A DNA stretch of 64,000 nt from Tieghemiomyces parasiticus (Eukaryota > Kickxellomycota > Dimargaritomycetes > Dimargaritales > Dimargaritaceae), in NCBI GenBank assembly GCA_027575765.1, contig JANBPT010000020.1, positions 1-64,000 on the forward strand. Reading direction: 5' to 3'. This document shows, one piece after another, positions 1-11,243 of the stretch (the stretch's first letter is position 1; each line of letters opens with the position of its first letter). Both the position numbers and the translations under genes were made by a program. The notes beneath the pieces are model-generated. The model did no database searches and was not told the origin of the DNA. It saw only the letters and a program-made list of their open reading frames with translations.

Positions 1-3000
1 GCGATAAATAAGGTTGCTATAATGATTTTATCAGCGTCTGCTGCTACCCGACGTCGGAACACCGTGCGTCGGCACTACATTCAGGACTATTGTAACAGTT
101 TGGATGTTTCCGCCATTCTCAGACACCGTTTTAATTGTCCGACTCAGGTTTGAGCTACAGTTAATTACGAGGTCCTGTCCGTTACTGAGTGGGGTAGTTT
201 GATACGACATAGTTCTTAAGCAGACAATGAAACGATAAAGCGCTGAAAGATGTACCAATTGTGACGCTCGGCGAGGTATACTACAAGGTGGTAGTAGCTA
301 TAGTTGTAGTAACCAATGGACGCTGGTAGAGGTGTGATACGGTGTGGGATGATGTGCTATATGTATAAAATATTCAAGCCAAAGCTATGCATGGAGTATA
401 GCCTTTGAAAACAGAACATCTATCTCTTTTTATACATACAATGGATTAAGTCTAACTTCAAAGAAAACGAGCTGATCTTGGCCGCCGCCAAGCTTCATCT
501 CACCTCTCATCCCACCACCAATATAGAATATGTGGGATGGAAAATCAAGCAAGAAAAAGTGGCTTAACCAGCCCACTCCATTCGGCCTTTTCCTTCATCT
601 TCGACTGCATAATTGACCATTACCTCTTTTTGAAGAACGAACTAGGGTGGCTCTCCCCCCTTACAGTACAGTGCCTCCTCGACCTTCATCATATCCATCA
701 TTTTTCCCAGCGGACTTATTCCCTGGGACCTGAACTCGAACCCCGTCCATCTACTGCTCTTTGTTACCTCCTGGTTTGTTAACTTCTCCTTCACGTTCCA
801 CCTCAGTGCTATTCACAGGGCTAATGCCTTGTACGTTGGCCAGCTAGGTCAGGACCACCTGGTGGCTAGGTCGTCTAACCTTAGGCCCCTGCACATGGCC
901 AACTGGCCGGTTCAACCCTGTCCCTTGGTTGGCCCAAAGCTGCTACAGTGCCAACTATGGCGAGCCGGGGTTTACCCTGGTCTCCTCCCAAGGGTAGTCG
1001 ACAGGTGAGATCCGATCAGAGCTTGAACGACAGCCCTGTCGTATGCAAGCCACCTACGGTCCGACCGGCTAGTGAAGACCATCACTTGACTACATAGGCG
1101 GTCTCTGTCCGGGGCCCTGGCTACCTTGTCTACATGGTATACTGCTTAGCTCACCTGGACTGGTGCCGTTAGACCTGTACTTGGGGCTTCACCTTTGCCT
1201 ATCCGCAGGCCATCTCAATGACCCTGTGGGTCCGTCTGGCCATTGAATTGTCTGATGAGGATGAAACAATTCACCAAAACCTCGCCAAGGTGGGAATACG
1301 GATCTGAACATGGTAGTATACGTAAGACTCTGGCTGCCATCTCCAACTCTACAGTGATGGTCCTTATAGGAAGCAATGGGGTGTATAGTGACTCGACGAA
1401 AAACACCTGTCGTTTCACTACGTCCACTATACAGAGAAAAATGTCGGCCAGTATAGTCCCGCCCGGCACCACATTGGAAGAAAGGTGCAGTCCTTTGGCT
1501 GACTATACTAACAATCAAGCCAACGGAGAATAGACCTCATATGGAGGTGTTGGCCAGAAGTATATATTACCGGCTATACCATGTGATAGATCGGATCGCT
1601 CAATTGGAATCGCGAGCCAATTTTTCGCACCCTGCCTGATTTGGAATGGAAAGGAACACGGCACTTAATGGGCAGGGGAAATAGGAGCTGAGGAGGGGAT
1701 GGCCAGGAGGTTTAGCGGGCACGCAGTCGGGCCCGTGAGGAGCAGAAAATATGGGGATAGGAAGGGGGCACAAAGATGCGCTATGAAACTTGCACGAGGA
1801 CGGGATATGAAAGAAAAGGGACCCAGAGGCAATTGACGAAGGAGGGAATATCGAATATGAGGAATATCATGTTCGACTCCATCTACTAAACCCAAGCAAC
1901 TTGGCTCATGCCTAAGGCTTGCAAGGCAGGACAGTCAAGTCGCAAGTCTAATAAGACTCATCTCGCAGGGCAGTTGAGGTAGGTGAAAACCCTCGGCATT
2001 AGACCATAAAACATAAGCTAGGTACAGACGGGTATCAATTTTCTGAGCTTGATAGTAGTGGAGTTTTATAAACGGGAAGACCGGCGACCAGAAGATGGGA
2101 CTTGTAGGTCTCACTTAATAAATTAGACAGGGCACTCTTGAGTGCAAGTAGCGTCGAACAGCAGGCGGTAGGAAGACTAGACCCAATGATGAAGGGGAGG
2201 GGGGTTTCTGAGGGTAGTCGACAGAGAATGGCTTACAGAAGCTGCAAGCAATAGTGCGGAAGTGGCTAGGGTGCTCCTAGCCAGTGCAAGTCTTGGAGAG
2301 GAATAAAAGCGACAGTGTTGGTTGTGGGAGGTGAGTGAGACGTGGCGTAGGGAGGCATAGGACCAGTAGTCGGTTGGAGTTAAATGGTGTGCAACAGCGG
2401 GGAACAAAGCGCAAAAGAGACTGGAGAACGGGCTATGGAAGTATGCAAATAGTAGGGGTTAGGTAGTGGAAGTGCAACGAGGTAGTCGGAGGTGGAAGAA
2501 AATTAATTGTGATGAGATGACGAACATAATTTCCAAAAACATTTTGTATTGTATAGATGGAAGTTGTCGATCATTAGTACAGGACGTATAAGCTTTGTTT
2601 TGAGGAGTAGGCGAAAGGTGTCTAGGTAAGTTATAGGGAGTCGATTGCTTAACTATTTTACACAATTTAAGAAGCAAAGGTTGGAAAATATATAGATAGC
2701 CGATATCAGTTTGATGGTATGATGTTACACTATCTACCAAACTGGCATTGGAGTACCCGTCACTCGGTCTGCAACCAGGGTCGAACCGAGTGTTACCACT
2801 GCAAGCAAGGAAATGTGGGGAATTCATGGGAAGCTGGCCGAAATGTGACTACCATAGAAGAGTGCGAAAAAATGGAGTTGCGGCGGTCAGCGCAGTGCCT
2901 GGCCCAGCAATATCTTTGTTTAGCCGTCGCGCAATACCAGTTTGGCTAAAGCAGGAAGAGATACGGTAAAAGTTGGCTTCTTATAGTAGGCGTTAAGCCA

Positions 3001-6000
3001 TGGACGGGAACCAAGATTACCGGTCCAACTGCTGGTGATTGATCCATGAGTGCCTCTGTCTTTGTTGATTGAGGACTCGGAGGAGGATGCCGTGCTAGAC
3101 GCGCCCTTGTAAGAAAAAAATAATTGGCGGCCACCTCTACCCTCTCCATTGGCCGCTGCGGTGCCCGTATAACCTACCACCCAACAACTACAATCAACCA
3201 CCTCATTCCCATGCAGCACCTACACAGTGGGCACTTTGCACTGCAGGAACTTCCAAGCCTCTTGCCTCCTAGGCTGCATGAATATTCATGTAACCACTGG
3301 GGATCGCACGCGAACTACTCGAATCTATGACTTAGCAACCACCTAGTAAGTATATCAACCCGGGGCTTGGCCCTTCTCCATGATCCGCCCTCCGTCTGCT
3401 AACTATCCCATGTATTGTCCGGTGTTCGTAGCATCCTGTCACTCTTTATGCCCTTAATCACCTCGCCCTACTTTCTATCGCTCTTAACCGCTATAGGCCT
3501 TGCAAACCTGGCCTAGATTCTCGTTTATCGCTCAATCCCCTCCCCTTGCACCTTCAGTAATGCTCGTTACGACTCCCCTCCCACGCTCGCCCAGCCGCCA
3601 TTAGCGACACCACAGCTAGCACGATTTGAGTCTAGTTGTACTGTTCACCTTTTGCTATATTGATGGCTATTAAACGCTACATTGCCAGTGAGGATTATCA
3701 CACTATAGATGTTGTTTCCCCTTCCCCCCAAAAAAATATTCTGACCTTGGGAAACCCAGGCGGTAGACTGGCGTGGCACTCTTCACACAATGAAAAAAAT
3801 ATAGTAATAGACCACTGATTGACAGGACAACGCTCGGCGTGACTTTTATTCGCGCCCCAACCGTGCATGCTCTAATTTTAAACGACGAACCATCATACCG
3901 ATTCACACAATCACTGATGTGATTTCGATGGGCAGACTAGGTAGAACTTGTACACTGGAACCTGGCATATGCTTTGGAGGCTGACACCTTTGTTGGTAGT
4001 TTAGCTAATCAGTTTCTACCCCACTTACCATGGACATGCAGCTGATCCAAACTTGGTACAGTGGTTCTATATCACAGTATAGATCACCAGAATGCAGCAC
4101 ACCGCACCAATGGATCGAACGGCCTTCTAACCAGTAGTACGACAACCACGGTAGACCAATGTAGGTGCATTGGTGGACTTGGAGATTTAGCCGAGACAGA
4201 GGTAGTTCATAAAGCTTACAATCTACAGCATAAACTCTGGAAGGCTGCCTTCACGCCCAGCGTAGGCTATCGCTACTTTCAAGGCACATGCTCACTGGGC
4301 CACGAGGCAACTGTAGCATGCGCAACAACCAATGCTCCAAACGGTACTGGCCTCCGCTCGGTTGATCGCCGAAATTCCTCTGTACATTAATTGCGGCCCA
4401 ACGTGGCCGGTCACGCCAGTGTATGGCTATTTAGCATCGGTGATGGGTGCATTTTGACTGAAGAGTGAGGCGGCCAGTCCGTTTGAGACGGGTAGCGTAG
4501 CTGCTGTTGGCTTTGGCCTGAGATCAGGAGGGAGCGGTGACCTATCTAATCGGACCTAATCGACAGGTTCAGCAGGGATCCACTAGGACGGCGAGTCGAG
4601 TGGTGGTAAGCGAGGAAGGAGGGAACTCGTGGTAGCTTTAGGATTGAGCTTTGGGTAGACCGGTCTGGCGGTTAGCCAGGAGAGACGGGCGAGGTATGGC
4701 TGGCGAGTGCGAGAGGGCCGACGTAGAGCAGGTAGGAGGAAAAGTAACCGGGTGTGACCGCAATACTGAGTCTGTTTCGCTTTAGAAGGGGCTCAAGTAC
4801 ACTCAGTGCCGAATTGGGACGACGAAGGTGTCGGCCCGATAGAGATACGAAAGCGAGGGGTGGCGAGGGAAAGGGGTAATCGGGTGTCACATAGGGACGT
4901 TGTGAGTTTTGTCTCTAGGATGGCCGGCAGTGCATCGGCGATTCTCTAAAAGGCAAGTCGACTCCGCCGATGCGTACCATCGGTGTGGATAATTCACCAT
5001 CCGCTTCCCCTGGATAACTCGGCATGGCAGCGTGCCCCTGGTACAGTCGGCTTAGGGTACTGCCGCTGCCAGACCGCTAGGGGCCTGCTACGTACGGCAC
5101 ACCCTTGTCAATTTAGCTCCTAGACTACGCTTTAGCAAGCCAAAGTTTACGCAAGAGCGGGGCAGGACGCCTGCCAAACCTGCATATGCTGAGGACCATG
5201 GGGCCAATCGAATCGAAAAATAAGCTCGGCAGAAAGACCGGCCCGCTGGGAATGGTCAGGCGGCTTTTTCTGAGAAGGCTACCGATAGCATGGTGATAGA
5301 TACTACCGCCGGTATCGGACGCCGTAGGGTACGAGAGTGAGACCATCGATCGACCCAGGGGTTCCGATTCGCTTGCCGATTCGGACGGCGGGGGCCGCCA
5401 TCCAAAAAAGGTATGAAGGACAGGAGTTTGCTGTGGAAATGCCCAGGGATATACTCAATATCCTGTTTTCTCATATATATATATATAGACACACACACGA
5501 GTGCGCGCGCTCTCTCCCTCTCTTTTCCTCTGTCGAAAGAGCTGCAAGCCACGAGGCTCGAGGTTGTCAGGAAGCTGCTTGGTTCAGAGGCAGCGTGGCC
5601 AGCCCCCGTGACCTAGCCAGCCAGTCATATTTGACATCCGGCGGGACACAGAGGCAGCAGGCCGTGATGGAAGCCACGCTGAGCTGTCTCCCGCGTAGTA
5701 TTTGTAGTACACGCCACATCTGCTGACGCGAAGCCGCAGCGCTTTGCGTTTGACGAATCGCCGTGTTGATGGATATAGAAATTTTTTCAGGGGGATCTAA
5801 TCGGCTCAGGATGGCGGGGATGGGGAGAATTCGGCCGCCATTGTAGCAGTTTGGGGATTTTTCAAAATGGGAGGCCAATGGGGATTCTGCGATTCGGCAG
5901 GCCAGAGGCTGGCGTCACCGCCATCATTTCCTTTTCCGGGCAGCAGACGCACTCACACGCAGCCACCTCGTTCTACCTGAGGCCGCCTCCCCTGCGTTCC

Positions 6001-7060
6001 CAACCGTCTATTTCCCCCCGCTTGACACCTGTAGCTGTCCCGGCGGGGCCGACTGCATCGCCATGCCTTCGTCCTTACACATCGGACACCCCTCAATTGA
6101 CAATTAAGGCCTGGGTGCACTGGGCCTCTGGTTGTCAACGCTGCGCCCCACGGTGCCGACCGGGGTTCACTGTGCAACCGCACGTCCTTTACAACCCCAT
6201 AGTACTGTACGGCAAGCTGCTGGCTTCTCTGCAAGGTTTCCCAGGTCAGTCTTGGTGCCCTAGCTTCCCTGCGCCGGTCGTCGACTACGATAAGCGGCGG
6301 CCCTGGCCTTGAGCCTCGAGGGGTACTCGGCCGAGTATAGTCTCGGTGGCGGTATCGAAGGCTGCGCTACAGCAGCTAGCCTAATGCCCGCCTGCTCGCG
6401 CTCCATGGGAAGCGGAAGATACCATGTACGACAGATTAACTCGATAATTAACTCTAGTCCCATATAACCGCGCCGATTTGCCAGAACGGCCACATCACCC
6501 TCACCGCCCAGTTGCTCCCGATTTACGACATACCACAGGTGGTGGGCGCAGACGGACGTGGGTGACCCTGCCACTGGCCGTGGTTTTTTTACAGTGCCGA
6601 TGGGTCCGTACAATTTGCAATCAACCGTGAGGCCTATTCCCCCCTTCTTCAGCTCGCCCTGTGGGCGTCGATGCCGATGCCCCCCTCGCCCTGGGTGCAT
6701 AGATACATTTCTGCCCATTGAGAAATCCGCGAAGGGCCGGCTGGTTTGTTAGGAAGTTCCCATAGGCAGAATCATCCGCTATTCTCCTCACCCGTACGTT
6801 CGGTTGGCCCGCTGTGGTAGGGCTGCGGCGTCTCTGTCACCCTTACTTTGGCCTCTTTAGGGAATAGGGCAGGGCAATTGCATGTATGCGCACCATCGTA
6901 CCGAGGCCCTGTCTCTGCACCCAAGGGCAGATAGGGAGGAAAAGGGCTGGGCCCCCACACCCTTCCCTTCTCCCACCCAGCTGTCCTCCTATTCTCACTG
7001 GGTTAATAGCACCTCCACCTTCCCTGCTCCCATGCATAGAGCGGGGTCTCCCATCCGGGG
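1..7060. other. Gene-poor region, no supported gene
   Basis: I see no conserved domain or convincing exon chain on either strand. Open frames are short, lack the C/G-ending codon bias of the real genes here and usually have no ATG. The only clear structure is a compound microsatellite at 5473-5525, listed separately. Base composition is mixed, becoming more GC-rich after about 5.8 kb. Unrecognised RNA genes or fast-evolving short genes cannot be excluded. Confidence 0.5.
5473..5525. repeat. Compound AT/AC/GC/CT microsatellite
   Basis: A run of AT dinucleotides (5473-5487) passes into AC repeats (about 5489-5498), then GC repeats (5503-5510), then CT repeats (5511-5525). Most of the first 38 bases alternate purine and pyrimidine, broken only at the junctions. 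Confidence 0.85.
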
Positions 7061-7064
7061 CTGC

Positions 7065-7072
7065 TATATAAG
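7065..7072 (+). promoter_or_regulatory. TATA-like box in GC-rich DNA
   Basis: TATATAAG stands alone in GC-rich DNA. About 1.4 kb of pyrimidine-rich sequence follows before the F-box ATG. It could be the distal core promoter of that gene if the leader is long or spliced. The distance makes the link uncertain. Confidence 0.3.
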
Positions 7073-8500
7073 ATCGGCCACTCCCCCTCACGTCCTGTCC
7101 TTCCGCCACTGACTCCGCTGTCTACTGGGCTCTACTTTTTCTTTAACTGTTTCAGCCAACCACAAGCAGCCACTGTCTGTGGAACGCCGACCGTCCCCTC
7201 TCGTATTCACTTTATTTCTAAAACCATGCTCCTGTGCACCTACGCTTGCCCCTCGCCAGCCATTTTAACCTGGTAATACCGCCACCTGTCGGTCGAGATT
7301 TTCCTGCCGCCTCCCGAATCGGGGATACTATTCAGGCCTAGCGTCTATCCTTGTCTCTATCTGTGCTGAATAAGCAGTTGCGAGCAAAAGGCACAGCTCA
7401 GCCGGCTCCCCCCCCTCACCGCCCGTTCCCCTCGGGGCTCAACCCCGCTTCCTTTGTGGTTTCTGTTTCGCCCGACTACGTTGGCGGCATTTTCCTCCCA
7501 GTCACTCGGCGCGCTATTGGCAGGACCTCGGGACCACTCTCAGCAGCAAGGGCCCCGTATCTCCGCACCACCGTTTCGACACACGCCCTACAGTGTCCCC
7601 TTCCCTGGCCACGCAATAGTGTTTTCTTTTTCGTTGCACCGACCCCATCATTTTTCTGCTACTGGCCACAAGCGGCGTAACCCATGCCACCCTTTCCTCA
7701 CGCTCACCCTTTACTTTTACTCCCTCTCTAGGTTCTTGGACCACTACACTCCACCGCAGCTACTCGCCTATCTCTACTGTGTCTTCCTACTATTAGCACC
7801 ACTACACGTGGCCGGCCTCTTTACCCCGCCGCCTGATCGGTCCCCCCCGCACACTGTGGGTGGGCCTGTCGACGGTAACGCCTATCCAGCACTCCTTCGG
7901 AAAATAACTGCCCAATTGGCGTTACTTTTAATCGAACCCTCCATCCCAACGACGCCTTTCCCTTGGGACATTTTAGCCGCCCATTTTTTAATATCCTCCC
8001 GATCGCGATCGATTGAGTACCATTTTTAGCACGCCTATCCCATCGCTGCCCCTCTCTCCGCTAGCTGACGTTACCGTCACCCTCTTGATTGGTAACTGTC
8101 CCATGGGAGTTTACTTACTTCCTTACGACGCCTCTGATTCGTCCGCCTGGGCCCTTCCTCCCCTCTCCATACGTCCCCAACCCGCCGCTCCCCATTCCGC
8201 CAACCACTCGAATCGTTTAATACGCACGGCCCGTACCCCTTGCCGCCAGCCCCCTAGTAAATAGGACGACCTTTATAAGGGTCTAGCTGCACGTCACCCC
8301 AGCTCTGTTGTACCTGCAGCGTTCATACAACCATTTCTGCTTACTGCACGAGCAATTTCATTCCCTTTTCCTTTCCCACAGCACTGAATCTCATCGATTG
8401 TCAGTCCATTCGGTTTTTTATTCCGTACCAGGTTCTGACCTATCGATCGACCCGCCTCGTTTCTCAACCGGCCGGCTCTGCGCCGACGTCTGTGCGCAGT
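7073..8500 (+). promoter_or_regulatory. Pyrimidine-rich leader/promoter of F-box gene
   Basis: The plus strand is markedly C/T-rich with few ATGs, as in the stretches before the Sec7 and UBC13 genes. I read it as promoter plus 5' untranslated leader of the F-box gene. A second TATA-like site lies at 8272-8278. Open frames here (for example 7454-8029) are low-complexity Pro/Ser/Leu readings of the C/T tract, not genes. Confidence 0.45.
8272..8278 (+). promoter_or_regulatory. TATA-like box upstream of F-box gene
   Basis: TTTATAA lies 223 nt upstream of the F-box ATG at 8501, a usual fungal distance for a core promoter with a short leader. Confidence 0.35.
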
Positions 8501-9823
8501 ATGAGCGACAGTCCCTTCCCCGGTAACACCTACAATGGCCGGCCGGGGGTGCGCTTGTCCCGGCAAATGCTGAATGACCTGCAGGGATTCAGCCAGGCCC
8601 ACGACGCCCAGCGCCCCGTAGCAACGGGGCCCTCACAGACCTCCGACCCCCAACCGTATCCCACCAACTGGCATACGCCCGCCCATCCTGCCCCCCACCG
8701 GTCCCCCGCCCCGCGCCCGACTTCCATCCACCTACCGCAGAATCCCCACAATCCGTACGCCCCCCGGGCTGCGTACGGTGCTGGGTTGATGAACTGGACC
8801 CCACAGAGTAGTCCCGGCACGGACGACGGATCGGCGTTCTGCCCTGGCTCCCCGCCCAGGGACTACTTTGAATGGCGCCCCGACTACCGCTGCCTCAAGG
8901 CCGTGACCGACTGGTTGCACTCGAACGATGAGACTGACCCTCCTGCCGAGCCCTCGGCCGAGCTGACCACTGCGATGGACCCTGACTCCGCCCCCACAAA
9001 CTCACGGGTGAGCCCTGAGGCCCAACCCCGACACATCCCCGTCGAGATCATAGGCAATATTTGCCAGTTTCTCTCGCCAGTACAGCTGAGCACCGCCGCC
9101 ACAGTGAATTGGTCCTGGTACTACGCCAGCCTGAACGTCCTCAAGAAGAACCTCAGCGCTCAGATAGACCAACTGCAGGTCACCCTCCACCAGCAACATA
9201 ACGTGACCAGCCTGTACTGCAATCTTTACCAGCATCAACACGTCCGACAGTCCCCAACCTATATGGCCGAAGCTATCCGCATCTTCTCCGCCGGCGAACA
9301 TTTAGCCAGCTCTCCAGATCCATCATCACTCGGCGACGACGACGCCTTCCCTACGTCGACTCGCCTATTCGCTCCGGACAACACGGCTGACATGCCCGCC
9401 CGGGTCATACTGCGTACCCCCAACTACGAGTTTGAGTTGCCCTACGCCGATTCGGCCCCCGTGGATGGCTTTCTACGCTTCATGCCGCCGCTGTACCCTC
9501 ATCCGCACTTCCCCTACCACGCCCACCATGAACCGGCCGGCTCGGCCTATCCCGGGGATGCCTCCCGCAAACAAGTGATCAGAGGTCCTACCACTTCAGA
9601 CGTCAACCGCACAATTACCCGGTACCTCTATCAGCTACATGAATCCAGTCTACACGACACCCCTGCCGCGGGACGACTCCACAACCTGCAGATTCAAACC
9701 TGCCTCGGTTACCTCGGCTATATTTTATCGGTGTTTCTGCCCGATATTCTTCGGCAGCGACTTCGGAAACTGGGCGAAATTACTGAGTCGATCAACCCCA
9801 AGTGGTTGGCCGGTTGTCACTGA
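8501..9823 (+). CDS. F-box domain protein
   Basis: A single-exon frame of 440 residues. The F-box-like segment lies at about residues 176-220: it opens with IPVEIIGNICQFLSP, has the usual leucines, and is followed by the VNWSWYYASL stretch in place of the common V-x-x-x-W-x-x-L core. F-box proteins bind Skp1 and present substrates to SCF ubiquitin ligases. The N-terminal 170 residues are Pro/Ser-rich and probably disordered. The C-terminal half has no leucine-rich repeats, WD repeats or Kelch motifs I can recognise, so the substrate is unknown. The frame extends three codons upstream to a GTG; the first ATG at 8501 is taken as the start. Codons end mostly in C/G, supporting real coding. Only the F-box is assigned, and that from a short motif. 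Confidence 0.65.
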   Translation: MSDSPFPGNTYNGRPGVRLSRQMLNDLQGFSQAHDAQRPVATGPSQTSDPQPYPTNWHTPAHPAPHRSPAPRPTSIHLPQNPHNPYAPRAAYGAGLMNWTPQSSPGTDDGSAFCPGSPPRDYFEWRPDYRCLKAVTDWLHSNDETDPPAEPSAELTTAMDPDSAPTNSRVSPEAQPRHIPVEIIGNICQFLSPVQLSTAATVNWSWYYASLNVLKKNLSAQIDQLQVTLHQQHNVTSLYCNLYQHQHVRQSPTYMAEAIRIFSAGEHLASSPDPSSLGDDDAFPTSTRLFAPDNTADMPARVILRTPNYEFELPYADSAPVDGFLRFMPPLYPHPHFPYHAHHEPAGSAYPGDASRKQVIRGPTTSDVNRTITRYLYQLHESSLHDTPAAGRLHNLQIQTCLGYLGYILSVFLPDILRQRLRKLGEITESINPKWLAGCH

Positions 9824-11243
9824 TGCCAAGAGCGTTAGAAGGAGCTACGGACGGTCTCACTGATTCTACAAGACAGCTAAACCCACGTTGCCGTACCTCA
9901 ACTGTCCCCGGCCTCGCACCATCTTGGCAGCACAGCATCACCCCCTATCCCCGCTAACTGGTAGAAGAATATTACAGTATGTTGCCCCCGTAGGTTCAAC
10001 GCTCTTGCATATTGTTGCCCCCCCCCACTTAACCATGCCCTCCCCTCTGCCCAGGTTGTACTATTTGCATCTACATTCCACTTTCCCTTCTACCTCTTCC
10101 TTTGATCACTGCCACACGAGCGTTCTCTAAATGGTTAGTTTTTTATTATTACTTTTTCTTTCATCGCCCTACCTCCTTACAACTATCATGATCATCCCTG
10201 CCGTAGGTTGTCCGGCCCTGTACTTATTGACCACCATTTTTACATGTCCCCTGATACCCTGCGCTGTACTCTAGCCACATTGCACCCTCCGCCTTTTGCC
10301 ACTCATATACCTCATTCGTTTCATTATCCCCCTGTACCTTTGGCTTTTGATACCTGTATCTTAACTACCTCAGCGTCACATTTCGAGGCCGGCCCGACAG
10401 TGTCTTTCATTGTCTTGTCTGGGCATGACCATAGAGGATCCGGTATACAATGCCTTGGAAGTTTTCTATAAATTACGCACCAAAAGGATGGCCGTGACCG
10501 TCAAATACTATATTTAGTAAACAGGGTCTTTAATTGTACGTAATCGACTACCGACGATAAAAAGACGTCAGCAGTAGTCATACCAACGGGCATAGTCGGA
10601 TTGTGATGTTGGGTAGCAGAAACACATCGGGGTTCCATCTCTGCCAATATTAGCGAGGGAGGTTCTGCCTGACGTTGCCGCTTCCTTCAGCCTGGGGTGT
10701 TGGTCAACCAAGAGATGGCAGAGCCAATCCTATTTTAACTCACCAGCCATGAGCGTGTCGTTCATTTTCGCCGAGTTATGGATGTTAATGCGCCCCCTAC
10801 ACCGCACAGGTACACGTCTCCCAGCAGTAGCATAACGGTTACCAGCCACTTTTGGTGCCCCTTGGAGCACTGCCAGAGTAGCCGACCCTTGGCGGTCGTT
10901 GCAGCAAGTTCGCAGATACCCCACCCGAACAGTAGACTCCCCCTGGGGCTGTGCGAGCGTGTACGACCGATGGCACCAGTCAACCTTCCTAATCTCACGA
11001 GCCCTTTGTCCGCCATTACCTCCGCCTTTGCCTTTAGTTGCCCTACCGTACCTGCATCCCCCCTTCGGTTGCATCATACCTACCTGTTTAACCCGTTACT
11101 AATTGAAACTCCGTCGGCGGGCTGGAATACTCACCACAACTTCGTCTCGCGACGACGACGTCACCAACCCATCTCCGTGGGCCCACGCCATCCCCTCATT
11201 CTCCAGCCTTTGACAAATTTTTACCTACCAGCCAATTAGCGAC
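9824..11243. other. Spacer between F-box and lipase genes
   Basis: It holds the 3' end of the F-box gene and the promoter/leader of the lipase. Plus-strand sequence is C/T-rich from about 9.9 to 10.4 kb and again near 11.1 kb. The frames in 10.7-11.2 kb show no domain. Nothing else is supported. Confidence 0.5.

Noticed and set aside
2740..2810. tRNA gene suggested by a GGTTCGA-like word on the minus strand
   Set aside because: The flanks do not form a T-arm stem or a seven-pair acceptor stem, and no A-box stands at the right distance.
2719..2949. Cys-containing ATG frame as a small secreted protein
   Set aside because: No hydrophobic signal peptide, no codon bias, and overlapping frames of similar length exist on both strands.
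7454..8029. 191-residue frame upstream of the F-box gene
   Set aside because: Composition follows from the C/T-rich strand (Pro, Ser, Leu, Phe) with no ATG-supported domain; better read as leader.
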